Below are positions 44,694 through 60,024 of a DNA stretch of 64,000 nt, piece by piece. The notes under the pieces were generated by a model. It saw nothing but the letters and a program-made list of their open reading frames with translations. It had not been told where the DNA came from and searched no databases. The first letter of the stretch is position 1; every line of letters starts with the position of its first letter. The position numbers were made by a program, and so were the translations under genes. This DNA is from Carya illinoinensis (Eukaryota > Streptophyta > Magnoliopsida > Fagales > Juglandaceae), in contig NC_056765.1 of NCBI RefSeq assembly GCF_018687715.1, positions 20,860,894 to 20,924,893 on the forward strand, written 5' to 3'.

Positions 44694-47600
44694 GTTCCAC
44701 ATGAGGCTAAGGTGCTCATCTAACCATTGTTAAGTTTCTAACTAGACTAAAGCGCATTAATCAACTTAAAGATGATTAGTAATCTTTAAACTATGTTTTG
44801 AGCTAAATTTCCCTTCAAATTCATTCTCTCCCTTTCATCTGCACCTTTTTGATATTATTGTTGTCTTACATTATTCTTAGATTGATTTAGAAGATTAGCC
44901 TCGATGTATCACACATCTCTAGGACCAAAGCCATGTCAATTTCCAATTGACTACGAATCGGAAGATATGAGCACCTTCAAGTGCATTCCTACAATTCCGC
45001 CCTTAGCCTCGCCGTTTTTGACCTTTTGCTCAGGGGAAACTTCTACGTGTACATACCTCCCTGACCCTCGTAGTTCAGTTCTTGGTTTGGACAAAATGGC
45101 ACCAAGAAATCTGTCTTTAACTTCATTCATCGTATTGAAGCCCGCCCACATAAATCCATTGGTTTCCCTCAAGCCCAAGGAGTTCCACATGAGGCTAGTT
45201 TGCTCATCCAGCCATTGTTAAGTTTCTAACTAGACTAAAGCGCATTAATCAACTTAAAGATGATTAGTAATCTTTAAACCATGTTTTGAGCTTAATTTCC
45301 ATTCAAATTCATTCTCTCTGTTTCGTTTGCACCTTTTTGATGTTATTGTTGTTTTACATTATTCTTAGATTGATTTAGAAGTTAAGCCTCGATGTATCAC
45401 ACATCACTAGGACCAAAGCCATGTCAATTTCCAATTGACTACAAATCGGAAGATATGAGCACCTTCAAGTGCATTTGTACAATTCCGCCCTTAGCCTCGC
45501 CGTTTTTGACCTTTTCCTCAAGGGAAACTTCTTCATGTACACACCTGCCTGACCCTCGTAGTTCAGTTCTTGGTTTGGACGAAATGGCACCAAGAAATCT
45601 GTCTTTAACTTCATTCATCGCATTGAAGCCCGCCCACATGAATCCATTAGTTTCCCTCAAGCCCAAGGAGTTCCACATGAGGCTAATGTGCTCATCCAAC
45701 CATTGTTAAGTTTCTAACTAGACTAAAGCGCATTAATCAACTTAAAGATGATTAGTAATCTTTAAACTATGTTTTGAGCTAAATTTCCCTTCAAATTCAT
45801 TCTCTCCCTTTCATCTGCACCTTTTTGATATTATTGTTGTCTTACATTATTCTTAGATTGATTTAGAAGATTAGCCTCGATGTATCACACATCACTAGGA
45901 CCAAAGCCATGTCAATTTCCAATTGACTACGAATCGGAAAATATGAGCACCTTCAAGTGCATTCCTACAATTCCGCCCTTAGCCTCGCCGTTTTTGACCT
46001 TTTCCTCAGGGGAAACTTCTTCGTGTACACACCTCCCTTACCCTCATAGTTCAATTCTTGTTTTGGACAAAATGGCACCAAGAAATCTGTCTTTAACTTC
46101 ATTCATCGTATTGAAGCCCGCCCACATAAATCCATTGGTTTCCCTCAAGCCCAAGGAGTTCCACATGAGGCTAGTTTGCTCATCCAGCCATTGTTAAGTT
46201 TCTAACTAGACTAAAGCGCATTAATCAACTTAAAGATGATTAGTAATCTTTAAACCATGTTTTGAGCTTAATTTCGCTTCAAATTCATTCTCTCAGTTTC
46301 CTCTGCACTTTTTGATGTTATTGTTGTTTTACATTATTCTTAGATTGATTTAGAAGATTAGCCTCGATGTATCACACATCACTAGGACCAAAGCCAAGTC
46401 AATTTCCAATTGACTACGGATCGGAAGATATGTGCACCTTCAAGTGCATTCCTACAATTCCGGCCTTAGCCTCACCGTTTTTGACCTTTTCCTCAGGGGA
46501 AACTTCTTCGTGTACACACCTCCCTTACCCTCGTAGTTCAGTTCTTAGTTTGGACAAAATGGCACCAAGAAATCTGTCTTTAACTTCATTCATCGTACTG
46601 AAGTCCGTGCACATAAATCCATTCGTTTCCCTCAAGCCCAAGGAGTTCCACATGAGGCTAGTTTGCTCATCCAGCCATTGTTAAGTTTCTAACTAGACTA
46701 AAGCGCATTAATCAACTTAAAGATGATTAGTAATCTTTAAACCATGTTTTGAGCTTAATTTCGCTTCAAATTCATTCTCTCCGTTTCATCTGCACTTTTT
46801 GATGTTATTGTTGTTTTACATTATTCTTAGATTGATTTAGAAGATTAGCCTCGATGTATCACACATCACTAGGACCAAAGCCAAGTCAATTTCCAATTGA
46901 CTACGAATCGGAAGATATGTGCACCTTCAAGTGCATTCGTACAATTCCGCCCTTAGCCTCACCGTTTTTGACCTTTTCCTCAAGGGAAACTTCTTCGTGT
47001 ACACACCTGCCTGACCCTCGTAGTTCAGTTCTTGGTTTGGACGAAATGGCACCAAGAAATCTGTCTTTAACTTCATTCATCGTATTGAAGCTCGCCCACA
47101 TAAATCCATTCGTTTCCCTCAAGCCCAAGGAGTTCCACATGAGGCTAGTTTGCTCATCCAGCCATTGTTAAGTTTCTAACTAGACTAAAGCGCATTAATC
47201 AACTTAAAGATGATTAGTAATCTTTAAACTATGTTTTGAGCTAAAATTCAATTTCAATTCATTCTTTCCCTTTCACCTGCACCTTTTTGCTATTATTGTT
47301 GTCTTACATTATTCTTATATTGATTTAGAAGATTAGCCTCGATGTATCACACATCACTAGGACCAAAGCCATGTCAATTTCCAATTGACTACGAATCGGA
47401 ACATATGAGCACCTTCAAGTGCATTCATACAATTCCGCCTTAGCCTCGCCGTTTTTGACCTTTTCCGCAGGGGAAACTTCTTCGTGTACACACCTCCCTG
47501 ACCCTCGTAGTTCAGTTCTTGGTTTGGACAAAATGGCACCAAGAAATCTGTCTTTAACTTCATTCATCGCATTGAAGCCCGCCCACATGAATCCATTGGT

Positions 47601-50600
47601 TTCCCTCAAGCCCAAGGAGTTCCACATGAGGCTAAGGTGCTCATCCAACCATTGTTAAGTTTCTAACTAGACTAAAGCGCATTAATCAACTTAAAGATGA
47701 TTAGTAATCTTTAAACTATGTTTTGAGCTAAATTTCCCTTTCAATTCATTCTTTCCCTTTCATCTGCACATTTTTGATATTATTGTTGTCTTACATTATT
47801 CTTAGATTGATTTAGAAGATTAGCCTCGATGTATCACACATCACTAGGACCAAAGCCACGTCAATTTCCAATTGACTACGAATCGGAAGATATGAGCTCC
47901 TTCAAGTGCATTCGTACAATTCCGCCCTTAGCCTCGCCGTTTTTGACCTTTTCCTTAAGGGAAACTTCTTCGTGTACACACCTGCCTGACCCTCGTAGTT
48001 CAGTTCTTGGTTTGGACAAAATGGCACCAAGAAATCTGTCTTTAACTTCTTTCATCGTATTGAAGCTCGCCCACATAAATCCATTCGTTTCCCTCAAGCC
48101 CAAGGAGTTCCACATGAGGCTACCTTGCTCATCCAGCCATTGTTAAGTTTCTAACTAGACTAAAGCGCATTAATCAACTTAAAGACGATTACTAATCTTT
48201 AAACCATGTTTTGAGCTTAATTTCGTTTCAAATTCATTCTCTCCGTTTCATTTGCACCTTTTTGATGTTATTGTTGTTTTACATTATTCTTAGATTGATT
48301 TAGAAGATTAGCCTCGATGTATCACACATCACTAGGACCAAAGCCATGTCAATTTCCAATTGACTACGAATCGGAAGATATGAGCACCTTCAAGTGCATT
48401 CGTACAATTCCGCCCTTAGCCTCGCCGTTTTTGACCTTTTCCTCAAGGGAAACTTCTTCGTGTACACACCTGCCTGACCCTCGTAGTTCAGTTCTTGGTT
48501 TGGACAAAATGGCACCAAGAAATCTGTCTTTAACTTCTTTCATCGTATTGAAGCTCGCCCACATAAATCCATTCGTTTCCCTCAAGCCCAAGGAGTTCCA
48601 CATGAGGCTAGCTTGCTCATCCAGCCATTGTTAAGTTTCTAACTAGACTAAAGCGCATTAATCAACTTAAAGACGATTACTAATCTTTAAACCATGTTTT
48701 GAGCTTAATTTCGTTTCAAATTCATTCTCTCCGTTTCATTTGCACCTTTTTGATGTTATTGTTGTTTTACATTATTCTTAGATTGATTTAGAAGGTAAGC
48801 CTCGATGTATCACACATCACTAGGACCAAAGCCAAGTCAATTTCCAATTGACTACGAATCGGAAGATATGTTCACCTTCAAGTGCATTCGTACAATTCCG
48901 CCCTTAGCCTCGCCCTTTTTGACCTTTTCCTCAAGGGAAACTTCTTCGTGTACACACCTGCCTGACCCTCGTAGTTCAGTTCTTGGTTTGGACAAAATGG
49001 CACCAAGAAATCTGTCTTTAACTTCATTCATCGTATTGAAGCTCGCCCACATAAATCCATTCGTTTCCCTCAAGCCCAAGGAGTTCCACATGAGGCTAGT
49101 TTGCTCATCCAGCCATTGTTAAGTTTCTAACTAGACTAAAGCGCATTAATCAACTTAAAGATGATTAGTAATCTTTAAACCATGTTTTGAGCTTAATTTC
49201 GCTTCAAATTCATTCTCTCCGTTTCATTTGCACCTTTTTGATGTTATTGTTGTTTTACATTATTCTTAGATTGATTTAGAAGATAAGCCTCGATGTATCA
49301 CACATAACTAGGACCAAAGCCAAGTCAATTTCCAATTGACTACGAATCGGAAGATATGTTCACCTTCAAGTGCATTCGTACAATTCCGCCCTTAGCCTCG
49401 CTGTTTTTGACCTTTTCCTCAAGGGAAACTTCTTCGTGTACACACCTGCTAGACCCTCGTAGTTCAGTTCTTGGTTTGGACGAAATGGCACCAAGAAATC
49501 TGTCTTTAACTTCATTCATCGCATTGAAGCCCGCCCACATGAATCCATTGGTTTCCCTCAAGCCCAAGGAGTTCCACATGAGGCTAATGTGCTCATCCAA
49601 CCATTGTTAAGTTTCTAACTAGACTAAAGCGCATTAATCAACTTAAAGATGATTAGTAATCTTTAAACTATGTTTTGAGCTAAATTTCCCTTCAAATTCA
49701 TTCTCTCCCTTTCATCTGCACCTTTTTGATATTATTGTTGTCTTACATTATTCTTAGATTGATTTAGAAGATTAGCCTCGATGTATCACACATCACTAGG
49801 ACCAAAGCCATGTCAATTTCCAATTGACTACGAATCGGAAGATATGAGCACCTTCAAGTGCATTCCTACAATTCCGCCCTTACCCTCGCTGTTTTTGACC
49901 TTTTCCTCAGGGGAAACTTCTACGTGTACACACCTCCCTGACCCTTGTAGTTCAGTTCTTGGTTTGGACAAAATGGCACCAAGAAATCTGTCTTTAACTT
50001 CATTCATCGTACTGAAGCCCGCCCACATAAATCCATTCGTTTCCCTCAAGCCCAAGGAGTTCCACATGAGGCTAGTTTGCTCATCCAGCCATTGTTAAGT
50101 TTCTAACTAGACTAAAGCGCATTAATCAACTTAAAGATGATTAGTAATCTTTAAACCATGTTTTGAGCTTAATTTCCCTTCAAATTCATTCTCTCCATTT
50201 CGTTTGCACCTTTTTGATGTTATTGTTGTTTTACATTATTCTTAGATTGATTTAGAAGATGAGCCTCGATGTATCACACATCACTAGGACCAAAGCCAAG
50301 TCAGTTTCCAATTGACTACGAATCGGAAGATATGTGCACCTTCAAGTGCATTCGTACAATTCCGCCCTTAGCCTCGCCGTTTTTGACCTTTTCCTCAAGG
50401 GAAACTTCTTCGTGTACACACCTGCCTGACCCTCGTAGTTCAGTTCTTGGTTTGGACGAAATGGCACCAAGAAATCTGTCTTTAACTTCATTTATCGCAT
50501 TGAAGCCCGCCCACATGAATCCATTGGTTTCCCTCAAGCCCAAGGAGTTCCACATGAGGCTAATGTGCTCATCCAACCATTGTTAAGTTTCTAACTAGAC

Positions 50601-53600
50601 TAAAGCGCAGTAATCAACTTAAAAATGATTAGTAATCTTTAAACTATGTTTTGAGCTAAATTTCCCTTCAAATTCATTCTCTCCCTTTCATTTGCACCTT
50701 TTTGATATTATTGTTGTCTTACATTATTCTTAGATTGATTTAGAAGATTAGCCTCGATGTATCACACATCACTAGGACCAAAGCCATGTCAATTTCCAAT
50801 TGACTACGAATCGGAAGATATGAGCACCTTCAAGTGCATTCCTACAATTCCGCCCATAGCCTCGCCGTTTTTGACCTTTTCCTCAGGGGAAACTTCTTCG
50901 TGTACACACCTCCCTTACCCTCGTAGTTCAGTTCTTGGTTTGGACAAAATGGCACCAAGAAATCTGTCTTTAACTTCATTCATCGTATTGAAGCCCGCCC
51001 ACATAAATCCATTCGTTTCCCTCAAGCCCAAGGAGTTCCCCATGAGGCTAGTTTGCTCATCCAGCCATTGTTAAGTTTCTAACTAGACTAAAGCGCATTA
51101 ATCAACTTAAAGATGATTAGTAATCTTTAAACCATGTTTTGAGCTTAATTTCGCTTCAAATTCATTTTCTCAGTTTCATCTGCACTTTTTGATGTTATTG
51201 TTGTTTTACATTATTCTTAGATTGATTTAGAAGATTAGCCTCGATGTATCACACATCACTAGGACCAAAGCCAAGTCAATTTCCAATTGACTACGAATCG
51301 GAAGATATGTGCACCTTCAAGTGCATTCGTACAATTCCGCCCTTAGCCTCGCCGTTTTTGACCTTTTCCTCAAGGGAAACTTCTTCGTGTACACACCTGC
51401 CTGACCCTCGTAGTTCAGTTCTTGGTTTGGACGAAATGGCACCAAGAAATCTGTCTTTAACTTCATTCATCGGATTGAAGCTCGCCCACATAAATCCATT
51501 GGTTTCCCTCAAGCCCAAGGAGTTCCACATGAGGCTAAGGTGCTCATCCAGCCATTGTTAAGTTTCTAACTAGACTAAAGCGCATTAATCAACTTAAAGA
51601 TGATTAGTAATCTTTAAACTATGTTTTGAGCTAAATTTCCCTTCAAATTCATTCTCTCCCTTTCATCTGCACCTTTTTTATATTATTGTTGTCTTACATT
51701 ATTTTTAGATTGATTTAGAAGATTAGCCACGATGTATCACACATCACTAGGACCAAAGCCATGTCAATTTCCAATTCACTACGAATCGGAAGATATGAGC
51801 ACCTTCAAGTGCATTCCTACAATTCCGCCCTTAGCCTCGCCGTTTTTGACCTTTTCCTCAGGGGAAACTTCTACGTGTATACACCTCCCTGACCCTCATA
51901 GTTCAGTTCTTGGTTTGGACAAAATGGCACCAAGAAATCTGTCTTTAACTTCATTCATCGTATTGAAGCCCGCCCACATAAATCCATTGGTTTCCCTCAA
52001 GCCCAAGGAGTTCCACATGAGGCTAGTTTGCTCATCCAGCCATTGTTAAGTTTCTAACTAGACTAAAGCGCATTAATCAACTTAAAGATGATTAGTAATC
52101 TTTAAACTATGTTTTGAGCTTAATTTCCCTTCAAATTCATTCTCTCCGTTTCGTTTGCACCTTTTTGATATTATTGTTGTTTTACATTATTCTTAGATTG
52201 ATTTAGAAGATAAGCCTCGATGTATCACACATCGCTAGGACCAAAGCCAAGTCAATTTCCAATTGACTACGAATCGGAAGATATGTGCACCTTCAAGTGC
52301 ATTCGTACAATTCCGCCCTTAGCCTCACCGTTTTTGACCTTTTCCTCAAGGGAAACTTCTTCGTGTACACAGCACCCTGACCCTCGTAGTTCAGTACTTG
52401 GTTTGGACGAAATGGCACCAAGAAATCTGTCTTTGACTTCATTCATCGTATTGAAGCTCGCCCACATAAATCCATTCGTTTCCCTCAAGCCCAAGGAGTT
52501 CCACATGAGGCTAGTTTGCTAATCCAGCCATTACTAAGTTTCTAACCAGACTAAAGCGCATTAATCAACTTAAAGATGATTAGTAATCTTTAAACCATGT
52601 TTTGAGCTTAATTTCGCTTCAAATTCATTCTCTCAGTTTCATCTGCACTTTTTGATGTTATTGTTGTTTTACATTATTCTTAGATTGATTTAGAAGATGA
52701 GCCTCGATGTATCACACATCACTAGGACCAAAGCCAAGTCAATTTCCAATTGACTACGAATCGGAAGATATGTGCACCTTCAAGTGCATTCGTACAATTC
52801 CGCCCTTAGCCTCGCCGTTTTTGACCTTTTCCTCAAGGGAAACTTCTTCGTGTACACACCTGCCTGACCCTCGTAGTTCAGTTCTTGGTTTGGACGAAAT
52901 GGCACCAAGAAATCTGTCTTTAACTTCATTTATCGCATTGAAGCCCGCCCACAGGAATCCATTGGTTTCCCTCAAGCCCAAGGAGTTCCACATGAGGCTA
53001 ATGTGCTCATCCAACCATTGTTAAGTTTCTAACTAGACTAAAGCGCATTAATCAACTTAAAGATGATTAGTAATCTTTAAACTATGTTTTGAGCTAAATT
53101 TCCCTTCAAATTCATTCTCTCCCTTTCATTTGCACCTTTTTGATATTATTGTTGTCTTACATTATTCTTAGATTGATTTAGAAGATTAGCCTCGATGTAT
53201 CACACATCACTAGGACCAAAGCCATGTCAATTTCCAATTGACTACGAATCGGAAGATATGAGCACCTTCAAGTGCATTCCTACAATTCCGCCCTTAGCCT
53301 CACCGTTTTTGACCTTTTCCTCAGGGGAAACTTGTTCGTGTACACACCTCCCTTACCCTCGTAGTTCAGTTCTTGGTTTGGACGAAATGGCACCAAGAAA
53401 TCTGTCTTTAACTTCATTCAACGTATTGAAGCTCGCCCACAGAAATCCATTCGTTTCCCTCAAGCCCAAGGAGTTCCACATGAGGCTAATGTGCTCATCC
53501 AACCATTGTTAAGTTTCTAACTAGACTAAAGCGCATTAATCAACTTAAAGATGATTAGTAATCTTTAAACTATGTTTTGAGCTAAATTTCCCTTCAAATT

Positions 53601-54169
53601 CATTCTCTCCCTTTCATTTGCACCTTTTTGATATTATTGTTGTCTTACATTATTCTTAGATTGATTTAGAAGATTAGCCTCGATGTATCACACATCACTA
53701 GGACCAAAGCCAAGTCAATTTCCAATTGACTACGAATCGGAAGATATGTGCACCTTCAAGTGCATTCGTACAATTCCGCCCTTAGCCTCGCCGTTTTTGA
53801 CCTTTTCCTCAAGGGAAACTTCTTCGTGTACACACCTGCCTGACCCTCGTAGTTCAGTTCTTGGTTTGGACGAAATGGCACCAAGAAATCTGTCTTTAAC
53901 TTCATTCAACGTATTGAAGCTCGCCCACAGAAATCCATTCGTTTCCCTCAAGCCCAAGGAGTTCCACATGAGGCTAGTTTGCTCATCCAGCCATTGTTAA
54001 GTTTCTAACTAGACTAAAGCGCATTAATCAACTTAAAGATGATTAGTAATCTTTAAACTATGTTTTGAGCTACAATTCAATTTCAATTCATTCTTTCCCT
54101 TTCACCTGCACCTTTTTGCTATTATTGTTGTCGTACATTATTCTTAGATTGATTTAGAAGATTAGCCTC

Positions 54170-57100
54170 GATGTATCACACATCACTAGGACCAAAGCCA
54201 TGTCAATTTTCAATTGACTACGAATCGGAACATATGAGCACCTTCAAGTGCATTCATACAATTCCGCCCTTAGCCTCGGCGTTTTTGACCTTTTCCTCAG
54301 GGGAAACTTCTTCGTGTACACACCTCGCTGACCCTCGTAGTTCAGTTCTTGGTTTGGACAAAATGGCACCAAGAAATCTGTCTTTAACTTCATTCATCGT
54401 ATTGAAGCCCGCCCACATAAATGCATTGGTTTCCCTCAAGCCCAAGGAGTTCCACATGAAGCTAGTTTGCTCATCCAGCCATTGTTAAGTTTCTAACTAG
54501 ACTAAAGCGCATTAATCAACTTAAAGATGATTAGTAATCTTTAAACTATGTTTTGAGCTACAATTCAATTTCAATTCATTCTTTCCCTTTCACCTGCACC
54601 TTTTTGCTATTATTGTTGTCGTACATTATTCTTAGATTGATTTAGAAGATTAGCCTCGATGTATCACACATCACTAGGACCAAAGCCATGTCAATTTCCA
54701 ATTGACTACGAATCGGAAGATATGAGCACCTTCAAGTGCATTTGTACAATTACGCCCTTAGCCTCGCCCTTTTTGACCTTTTCCTCAAGGGAAACTTCTT
54801 CGTGTACACACCTGCCTGACCCTCGTAGTTCAGTTCTTGGTTTGGACAAAATGGCACCAAGAAATCTGTCTTTAACTTCATACATCGCATTGAAGCCCGC
54901 CCACATGAATCCATTGGTTTCCCTCAAGCCCAAGGAGTTCCACATGAGGCTAAGGTGCTCATCCAACCATTGTTAAGTTTCTAACTAGACTAAAGCGCAT
55001 TAATCAACTTAAAGATGATTAGTAATCTTTAAACTATGTTTTGAGCTAAATTTCCCTTCAAATTCATTCTCTCAGTTTCATCTGCACTTTTTGATGTTAT
55101 TGTTGTTTTACATTATTCTTAGATTGATTTAGAAGATTAGCCTCGATGTATCACACATCACTAGGACCAAAGCCAAGTCAATTTCCAATTGACTACGAAT
55201 CGGAAGATATGTGCACCTTCAAGTGCATTCGTACAATTCCGCCCTTAGCCTCGCCGTTTTTGACCTTTTCCTCAAGGGAAACTTCTTCGTGTACACACCT
55301 GCCTGACCCTCGTAGTTCAGTTCTTGGTTTGGACGAAATGGCACCAAGAAATCTGTCTTTAACTTCATTCATCGGATTGAAGCTCGCCCACATAAATCCA
55401 TTGGTTTCCCTCAAGCCCAAGGAGTTCCACATGAGGCTAGTTTGCTCATCCAGCCATTGTTAAGTTTCTAACTAGACTAAAGCGCATTAATCAACTTAAA
55501 GATGATTAGTAATCTTTAAACCATGTTTCGAGCTTAATTTCCCTTCAAATTCATTCTCTCCGTTTCGTTTGCACCTTTTTGATGTTATTGTTGTTTTACA
55601 TTATTCTTAGATTGATTTAGAAGATAAGCCTCGATGTATCACACATCACTAGGACCAAAGCCAAGTCAGTTTCCAATTGACTACGAATCGGAAGATATGT
55701 GCACCTTCAAGTGCAGTCGTACAATTCCGCCCTTAGCCTCGCCGTTTTTGACCTTTTCCTCAGGGGAAACTTCTTCGTGTACACACCTGCCTGACCCTCG
55801 TAGTTCAGTTCTTGGTTTGGACGAAATGGCACCAAGAAATCTGTCTTTAACTTCATTCATCGCATTGAAGCCCGCCCACATGATTCCATTGGTTTCCCTC
55901 AAGCCCAAGGAGTTCCACATGAGGCTAATGTGCTCGTCCAACCATTGTTAAATTTCTAACTAGACTAAAGCGCATTAATCAACTTAAAGATGATTAGTAA
56001 TCTTTAAACCATGTTTCGAGCTTAATTTCCCTTCAAATTCATTCTCTCCGTTTCGTTTGCACCTTTTTGATGTTATTGTTGTTTTACATTATTCTTAGAT
56101 TGATTTAGAAGATAAGCCTCGATGTATCACACATCACTAGGACCAAAGCCAAGTCAGTTTCCAATTGACTACGAATCGGAAGATATGTGCACCTTCAAGT
56201 GCATTCGTACAATTCCGCCCTTAGCCTCGCCGTTTTTGACCTTTTCCTCAAGGGAAACTTCTTCGTGTACACACCTGCCTGACCCTCGTAGTTCAGTTCT
56301 TGGTTTGGACGAAATGGCACCAAGAAATCTGTCTTTAACTTCATTCATCGCATTGAAGCCCGCCAACATGAATCCATTGGTTTCCCTCAAGCCCAAGCAG
56401 TTCCACATGAGGCTAATGTGCTCATCCAACCATTGTTAAATTTCTAACTAGACTAAAGCGCATTAATCAACTTAAAGATGATTAGTAATCTTTAAACCAT
56501 GTTTCGAGCTTAATTTCCCTTCAAATTCATTCTCTCCGTTTCGTTTGCACCTTTTTGATGTTATTGTTGTTTTACATTATTCTTAGATTGATTTAGAAGA
56601 TAAGCCTCGATGTATCACACATCACTAGGACCAAACCCATGTCAATTTTCAATTGACTACGAATCGGAACATATGAGCACCTTCAAGTGCATTCATACAA
56701 TTCCGCCCTTAGCCTCGGCGTTTTTGACCTTTTCCTCAGGGGAAACTTCTTCGTGTACACACCTCGCTGACCCTCGTAGTTCAGTTCTTGGTTTGGACAA
56801 AATGGCACCAAGAAATGTGTCTTTAACTTCATTCATCATATTGAAGCCCGCCCACATAAATGCATTGGTTTCCCTCAAGCCCAAGGAGTTCCACATGAAG
56901 CTAGTTTGCTCATCCAGCCATTGTTAAGTTTCTAACTAGACTAAAGCGCATTAATCAACTTAAAGATGATTAGTAATCTTTAAACTATGTTTTGAGCTAC
57001 AATTCAATTTCAATTCATTCTTTCCCTTTCACCTGCACCTTTTTGCTATTATTGTTGTCGTACATTATTCTTAGATTGATTTAGAAGATTAGCCTCGATG

Positions 57101-60024
57101 TATCAAACATCACTAGGACCAAAGCCATGTCAATTTCCAATTGACTACGAATCGGAAGATATGAGCACCTTCAAGTGCATTTGTACAATTCCGCCCTTAG
57201 CCTCGGCGTTTTTGACCTTTTCCTCAGGGGAAACTTCTTCGTGTACACACCTCGCTGACCCTCGTAGTTCAGTTCTTGGTTTGGACAAAATGGCACCAAG
57301 AAATCTGTCTTTAACTTCATTCATCGTATTGAAGCCCGCCCACATAAATGCATTGGTTTCCCTCAAGCCCAAGGAGTTCCACATGAAGCTAGTTTGCTCA
57401 TCCAGCCATTGTTAAGTTTCTAACTAGACTAAAGCGCATTAATCAACTTAAAGATGATTAGTAATCTTTAAACCATGTTTCGAGCTTAATTTCCCTTCAA
57501 ATTCATTCTCTCCGTTTCGTTTGCACCTTTTTGATGTTATTGTTGTTTTACATTATTCTTAGATTGATTTAGAAGATAAGCCTCGATGTATCACACATCA
57601 CTAGGACCAAAGCCAAGTCAGTTTCCAATTGACTACGAATCGGAAGATATGTGCACCTTCAAGTGCATTCGTACAATTCCGCCCTTAGCCTCGCCGTTTT
57701 TGACCTTTTCCTCAAGGGAAACTTCTTCGTGTACACACCTGCCTGACCCTCGTAGTTCAGTTCTTGGTTTGGACGAAATGGCACCAAGAAGTCTGTCTTT
57801 AACTTCATTCATCGCATTGAAGCCCGCCCACATGAATCCATTGGTTTCCCTCAAGCCCAAGCAGTTCCACATGAGGCTAATGTGCTCATCCAACCATTGT
57901 TAAATTTCTAACTAGACTAAAGCGCATTAATCAACTTAAAGATGATTAGTAATCTTTAAACCATGTTTCGAGCCTAATTTCCCTTCAAATTCATTCTCTC
58001 CGTTTCGTTTGCACCTTTTTGATGTTATTGTTGTTTTACATTATTCTTAGATTGATTTAGAAGATAAGCCTCGATGTATCACACATCACTAGGACCAAAG
58101 CCATGTCAATTTTCAATTGACTACGAATCGGAACATATGAGCACCTTCAAGTGCATTCATACAATTCCGCCCTTAGCCTCGGCGTTTTTGACCTTTTCCT
58201 CAGGGGAAACTTCTTCGTGTACACACCTCGCTGACCCTCGTAGTTCAGTTCTTGGTTTGGACAAAATGGCACCAAGAAATCTGTCTTTAACTTCATTCAT
58301 CGTATTGAAGCCCGCCCACATAAATGCATTGGTTTCCCTCAAGCCCAACGAGTTCCACATGAAGCTAGTTTGCTCATCCAGCCATTGTTAAGTTTCTAAC
58401 TAGACTAAAGCGCATTAATCAACTTAAAGATGATTAGTAATCTTTAAACTATGTTTTGAGCTACAATTCAATTTCAATTCATTCTTTCCCTTTCACCTGC
58501 ACCTTTTTGCTATTATTGTTGTCGTACATTATTCTTAGATTGATTTAGAAGATTAGCCTCGATGTATCAAACATCACTAGGACCAAAGCCATGTCAATTT
58601 CCAATTGACTACGAATCGGAAGATATGAGCACCTTCAAGTGCATTTGTACAATTCCGCCCTTAGCCTCGCCGTTTTTGACCTTTTCCTCAAGGGAAACTT
58701 CTTCGTGTACACACCTGCCTGACCCTCGTAGTTCAGTTCTTGGTTTGGACAAAATGGCACCAAGAAATCTGTCTTTAACTTCATACATCGCATTGAAGCC
58801 CGCCCACATGAATCCATTGGTTTCCCTCAAGCCCAAGGAGTTCCACATGAGGCTAAGGTGCTCATCCAACCATTGTTAAGTTTCTAACTAGACTAAAGCG
58901 CATTAATCAACTTAAAGATGATTAGTAATCTTTAAACTATGTTTTGAGCTAAATTTCCCTTCAAATTCATTCTCTCAGTTTCATCTGCACTTTTTGATGT
59001 TATTGTTGTTTTACATTATTCTTAGATTGATTTAGAAGATTAGCCTCGATGTATCACACATCACTAGGACCAAAGCCAAGTCAATTTCCAATTGACTACG
59101 AATCGGAAGATATGTGCACCGTCAAGTGCATTCGTACAATTCCGCCCTTAGCCTCGCCGTTTTTGACCTTTTCCTCAAGGGAAACTTCTTCGTGTACACA
59201 CCTGCCTGACCCTCGTAGTTCAGTTCTTGGTTTGGACGAAATGGCACCAAGAAATCTGTCTTTAACTTCATTCATCGGATTGAAGCTCGCCCACATAAAT
59301 CCATTGGTTTCCCTCAAGCCCAAGGAGTTCCACATGAGGCTAGTTTGCTCATCCAGCCATTGTTAAGTTTCTAACTAGACTAAAGCGCATTAATCAACTT
59401 AAAGATGATTAGTAATCTTTAAACCATGTTTCGAGCTTAATTTCCCTTCAAATTCATTCTCTCCGTTTCGTTTGCACCTTTTTGATGTTATTGTTGTTTT
59501 ACATTATTCTTAGATTGATTTAGAAGATAAGCCTCGATGTATCACACATCACTAGGACCAAAGCCAAGTCAGTTTCCAATTGACTACGAATCGGAAGATA
59601 TGTGCACCTTCAAGTGCATTCGTACAATTCCGCCCTTAGCCTAGCCGTTTTTGACCTTTTCCTCAAGGGAAACTTCTTCGTGTACCCACCTGCCTGACCC
59701 TCGTAGTTCAGTTCTTGGTTTGGACGAAATGGCACCAAGAAATCTGTCTTTAACTTCATTCATCGCATTGAAGCCCGCCCACATGAATCCATTGGTTTCC
59801 CTCAAGCCCAAGGAGTTCCACATGAGGCTAATGTGCTCGTCCAACCATTGTTAAATTTCTAACTAGACTAAAGCGCATTAATCAACTTAAAGATGATTAG
59901 TAATCTTTAAACCATGTTTCGAGCTTAATTTCCCTTCAAATTCATTCTCTCCGTTTCGTTTGCACCTTTTTGATGTTATTGTTGTTTTACATTATTCTTA
60001 GTTTGATTTAGAAGATAAGCCTCG
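54170..60024 (+). repeat. Twelve-monomer higher-order unit, copy 1 (5854 bp)
   Basis: Each monomer from 54171 to 59537 has a counterpart 5854 bp to the right, with shared private markers: ATTGACTACG...GAACATATG at 54171 and 60025, CACATGATTCC at 55634 and 61488, CCAAGCAGTTCC at 56122 and 61976, AAATGTGTC at 56610 and 62464, and TATCAAACATC at 57098 and 62952. Inside it, the four monomers at 58074-59537 recur at 60025-61488 (offset 1951 bp), so a four-monomer unit is nested in the longer one. Confidence 0.88.

Larger units (their letters stand above)
43080..49880 (+). repeat. 7.1-kb higher-order unit, copy 2
   Basis: This copy matches 35970-42740, including the solo LTR and its GTTCC duplications. 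Copy-specific changes show it is not a plain assembly echo: the 31-bp deletion only at 36599, CAGCTTC at 39781 versus CACCTTC at 46922, TTCCTGG at 41352 versus TTCTTGG at 48493, and TAACTAAAC at 41988 versus TAACTAGAC. Confidence 0.88.
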
